DNA from: Deltaproteobacteria bacterium
GTDB lineage: Bacteria; Desulfobacterota; Binatia; Binatales; Binataceae
Assembly: GCA_021799495.1 (NCBI GenBank)
Contig: JAJZAI010000006.1
Coordinates: forward strand, 47,892-111,891
Reading direction: 5' to 3'
DNA: 64,000 bases
Made by a program: the position numbers and the translations under genes. The notes under the pieces are model-generated. The model had not been told where the DNA came from, did no database searches, and saw only the letters and a program-made list of their open reading frames with translations. Shown piece by piece: positions 62,780 through 64,000 of this stretch. Positions within the stretch are counted from its first letter, which is position 1. The number at the start of each line of letters is the position of its first letter.

Positions 62780-63436
62780 TTAATTGACCCAATACCGTTC
62801 GGTTCTCGGTTCGAAAATGATTGAGGGCACCGTCAGCGGACGGCTGTTCTTGCGGACCCCGCTGACTGTGAGTTGGTAATTCCCGTTGAAATCGCACGGT
62901 AGGTTGAACGAGAAAGAAAGCACACGGACATCCCTCCACTCCCCACCCCATTTCTCGCTCGTGTCCCGGCTTGGACGCTGAGTCATCGATTGCCCGCCGC
63001 CGACGAGTGTAGCTGTGACTTGGTCTAACTCGGCGGCGCCCTTGATCGCGACGTCGAACATCATCGGACGCAAGCCTACCGAACGGAAATCCGGGTATGT
63101 GGCTCCACAATACACCTCCACTGGCCTCTGCCTATAGGTGGCGCGGACTTCAGGACTGTAAAAGCAAAAATCCACCTTTTGAAGGCTAAAACCAACTACT
63201 ATTGGCTCCGCCTTTGGCCCGTTCAATCCCCCAAGCCAACCGTGAGGGCACTCCTTCTCGTGGCCTACGGCGGTTGCCGTTGGTGAAAGGTACCCTTGCG
63301 ACGCCGGCAGGGGGCATCCTGCCACTAGTAGAACCACTAATATCAAAAGCTTGTTTACGGCCGCCCGCCGCCGCATACGTGGAAGTGATACTAATTGATC
63401 CGAGGGTTTCATGGGAGCGCGAGGGGGAAGGTCCAC
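62780..63436 (-). CDS. Putative lipoprotein of unknown function
   Basis: A 218-aa protein. MRRRAAVNKLLILVVLLVAG followed by C is a lipoprotein signal peptide with lipobox LVAGC. The mature part contains several Cys (ECPHGW, FCFYSP, VYCGATY, LPCDFNGNY) and beta-type sequence. No family is recognised. A GTG at 63436 has a perfect AGGAGG 7 nt upstream and gives a 20-residue extension before the ATG at 63376, from which the classic signal peptide begins; either start may be used. Base composition is clearly less GC-rich than most of the window, suggesting transfer. Confidence 0.65.
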   Translation of the reverse strand: MDLPPRAPMKPSDQLVSLPRMRRRAAVNKLLILVVLLVAGCPLPASQGYLSPTATAVGHEKECPHGWLGGLNGPKAEPIVVGFSLQKVDFCFYSPEVRATYRQRPVEVYCGATYPDFRSVGLRPMMFDVAIKGAAELDQVTATLVGGGQSMTQRPSRDTSEKWGGEWRDVRVLSFSFNLPCDFNGNYQLTVSGVRKNSRPLTVPSIIFEPRTERYWVN

Positions 63437-63564
63437 CTCGCGCTCCTCCTGTTCAGAACGTGCCGAACTGGATCAGTTTTACTTCGGCGATTGGAGTGAA
63501 CCCCGAAAATTGGTTAACTGAAGCCATCCGGATTGAACCGGCGTTGAGCGGCCCGCGCGGACAA

Positions 63565-64000
63565 TCAGCCTTTGACGCCGCCCGGCAGGGCGTGCAAGCT
63601 CGGCCGGGTCCGTTCGCGGTTGGGAGCGATGCCGTACCGCGCAAGCATCCGATAGACCGTGTAGCGCGAGACCCCGAGCAATTGCGCCGCGCGATGGCAG
63701 TTGCCGCCGGCTTCTCGCAGCGCCTGAATCAGCGCGGTTTTCGACGCCCGATTGATTACTTCGTCGAGCGAAAAGCGCGCGGACTTTTCGGCCGGCATCG
63801 CTTCTTCGATTTCCGGTTCAGATTGCGCTTCAGGTTCGCTTGTGGTGATGAAATCCGGCAAATCGCCAATACAGATGCGGTCGTTGTCGGAGAGCATGGC
63901 GGCGGACTGCATGGCGTGGGCGAATTCGCGGACGTTGCCGGGCCAGTCGTAGGCGGCGAGCGCGGCCAGGGCGCGGCGCGAGATGTAGCGCACGCGTTTG
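63565..64000 (-). CDS. C-terminal part of a sigma-54-dependent transcriptional activator (NtrC family), cut by window edge
   Basis: Only the last ~145 residues are visible; the frame continues beyond 64000. LAALAAYDWPGNVREFAHAM is the end of the AAA+ sigma-54 interaction domain. A Glu-rich linker follows, then a Fis-type helix-turn-helix (LIQALREAGGNCHRAAQLLG-VSRYTVYRML). The N-terminal sensor domain is unknown. Fis-type output implies binding to enhancer sites of -24/-12 promoters; the candidate at 52051 is one possible target in this window. Confidence 0.88.
   Translation of the reverse strand, partial: KRVRYISRRALAALAAYDWPGNVREFAHAMQSAAMLSDNDRICIGDLPDFITTSEPEAQSEPEIEEAMPAEKSARFSLDEVINRASKTALIQALREAGGNCHRAAQLLGVSRYTVYRMLARYGIAPNRERTRPSLHALPGGVKG

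Overview
This is a GC-rich (roughly 62-64 percent by eye) chromosomal window from an outer-membrane bacterium. Evidence for the outer membrane is a CpaC/RcpA secretin, a lipobox lipoprotein and murein-recycling enzymes. The mix of amidohydrolase_2, DUF35-paired thiolase, P450, LLM-flavin oxidoreductase, SDR and many small soil-type enzymes resembles deltaproteobacterial-grade or Binatota-like soil bacteria. That placement is inference from gene content, not a phylogenetic result.

Layout. 1-7.2 kb (- strand): the start of a small exported acidic protein, then an addB-addA pair for double-strand break processing. 7.5-10.3 kb: a receiver-domain protein, an SbcD-like phosphoesterase (-) and DAHP synthase. 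10.4-16.8 kb (+): LD-carboxypeptidase, a serine hydrolase and Mpl ligase form a probable murein-peptide recycling group. A CsoR-CopA copper module with a clear promoter and operator sits inside it. 16.8-22.9 kb: a HAD hydrolase (-), then a (+) catabolic-looking operon of amidohydrolase, thiolase-like protein, DUF35 Zn-ribbon/OB protein, a Rieske-cytochrome P450 fusion and an SDR. 23.1-29 kb: an RNase E/G with a long insertion (+), then LLM oxidoreductase, YceI, VOC protein, RlmI-type methyltransferase and MoaC (-). 29.2-36.5 kb (+): thioredoxin reductase, K+ channel, ICMT-like methyltransferase, a HlyD/ABC/ABC-2 exporter, and an NfeD-SPFH pair. 36.5-41.3 kb (-): RNase HI with a Cys4 tail, glycogen synthase, Lon. 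41.5-44.8 kb (+): an operon of six small genes. 44.9-50.8 kb (-): a tetrapyrrole operon ccsA-hemA-hemC-cobA/hemD-hemB with a promoter-like site. 51.1-61.8 kb (+): a DUF192 gene, then a Tad/Flp pilus locus (two Flp pilins, TadE, CpaB, CpaC, CpaE, CpaF, TadB, TadC). 61.8-64 kb: an IS3 transposase remnant, tRNA-Lys(UUU), a frameshifted IS21 istB remnant, a lipoprotein gene of different composition, and the C-terminal part of a sigma-54 activator cut by the window edge.

Most notable: (1) the Rieske [2Fe-2S]-P450 fusion inside an operon whose thiolase-like protein appears to lack the N-terminal catalytic Cys and is paired with a DUF35 protein, as in steroid side-chain aldolases; (2) the layered control region of the Flp pilin genes, with a near-consensus sigma-70 promoter 470 nt upstream, a sigma-54-like element, a GGA-loop hairpin next to the Shine-Dalgarno sequence, and hairpins after both pilin genes; (3) a CsoR promoter-operator with nested inverted repeats. 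No CRISPR array, rRNA gene, intact transposon or prophage was seen.
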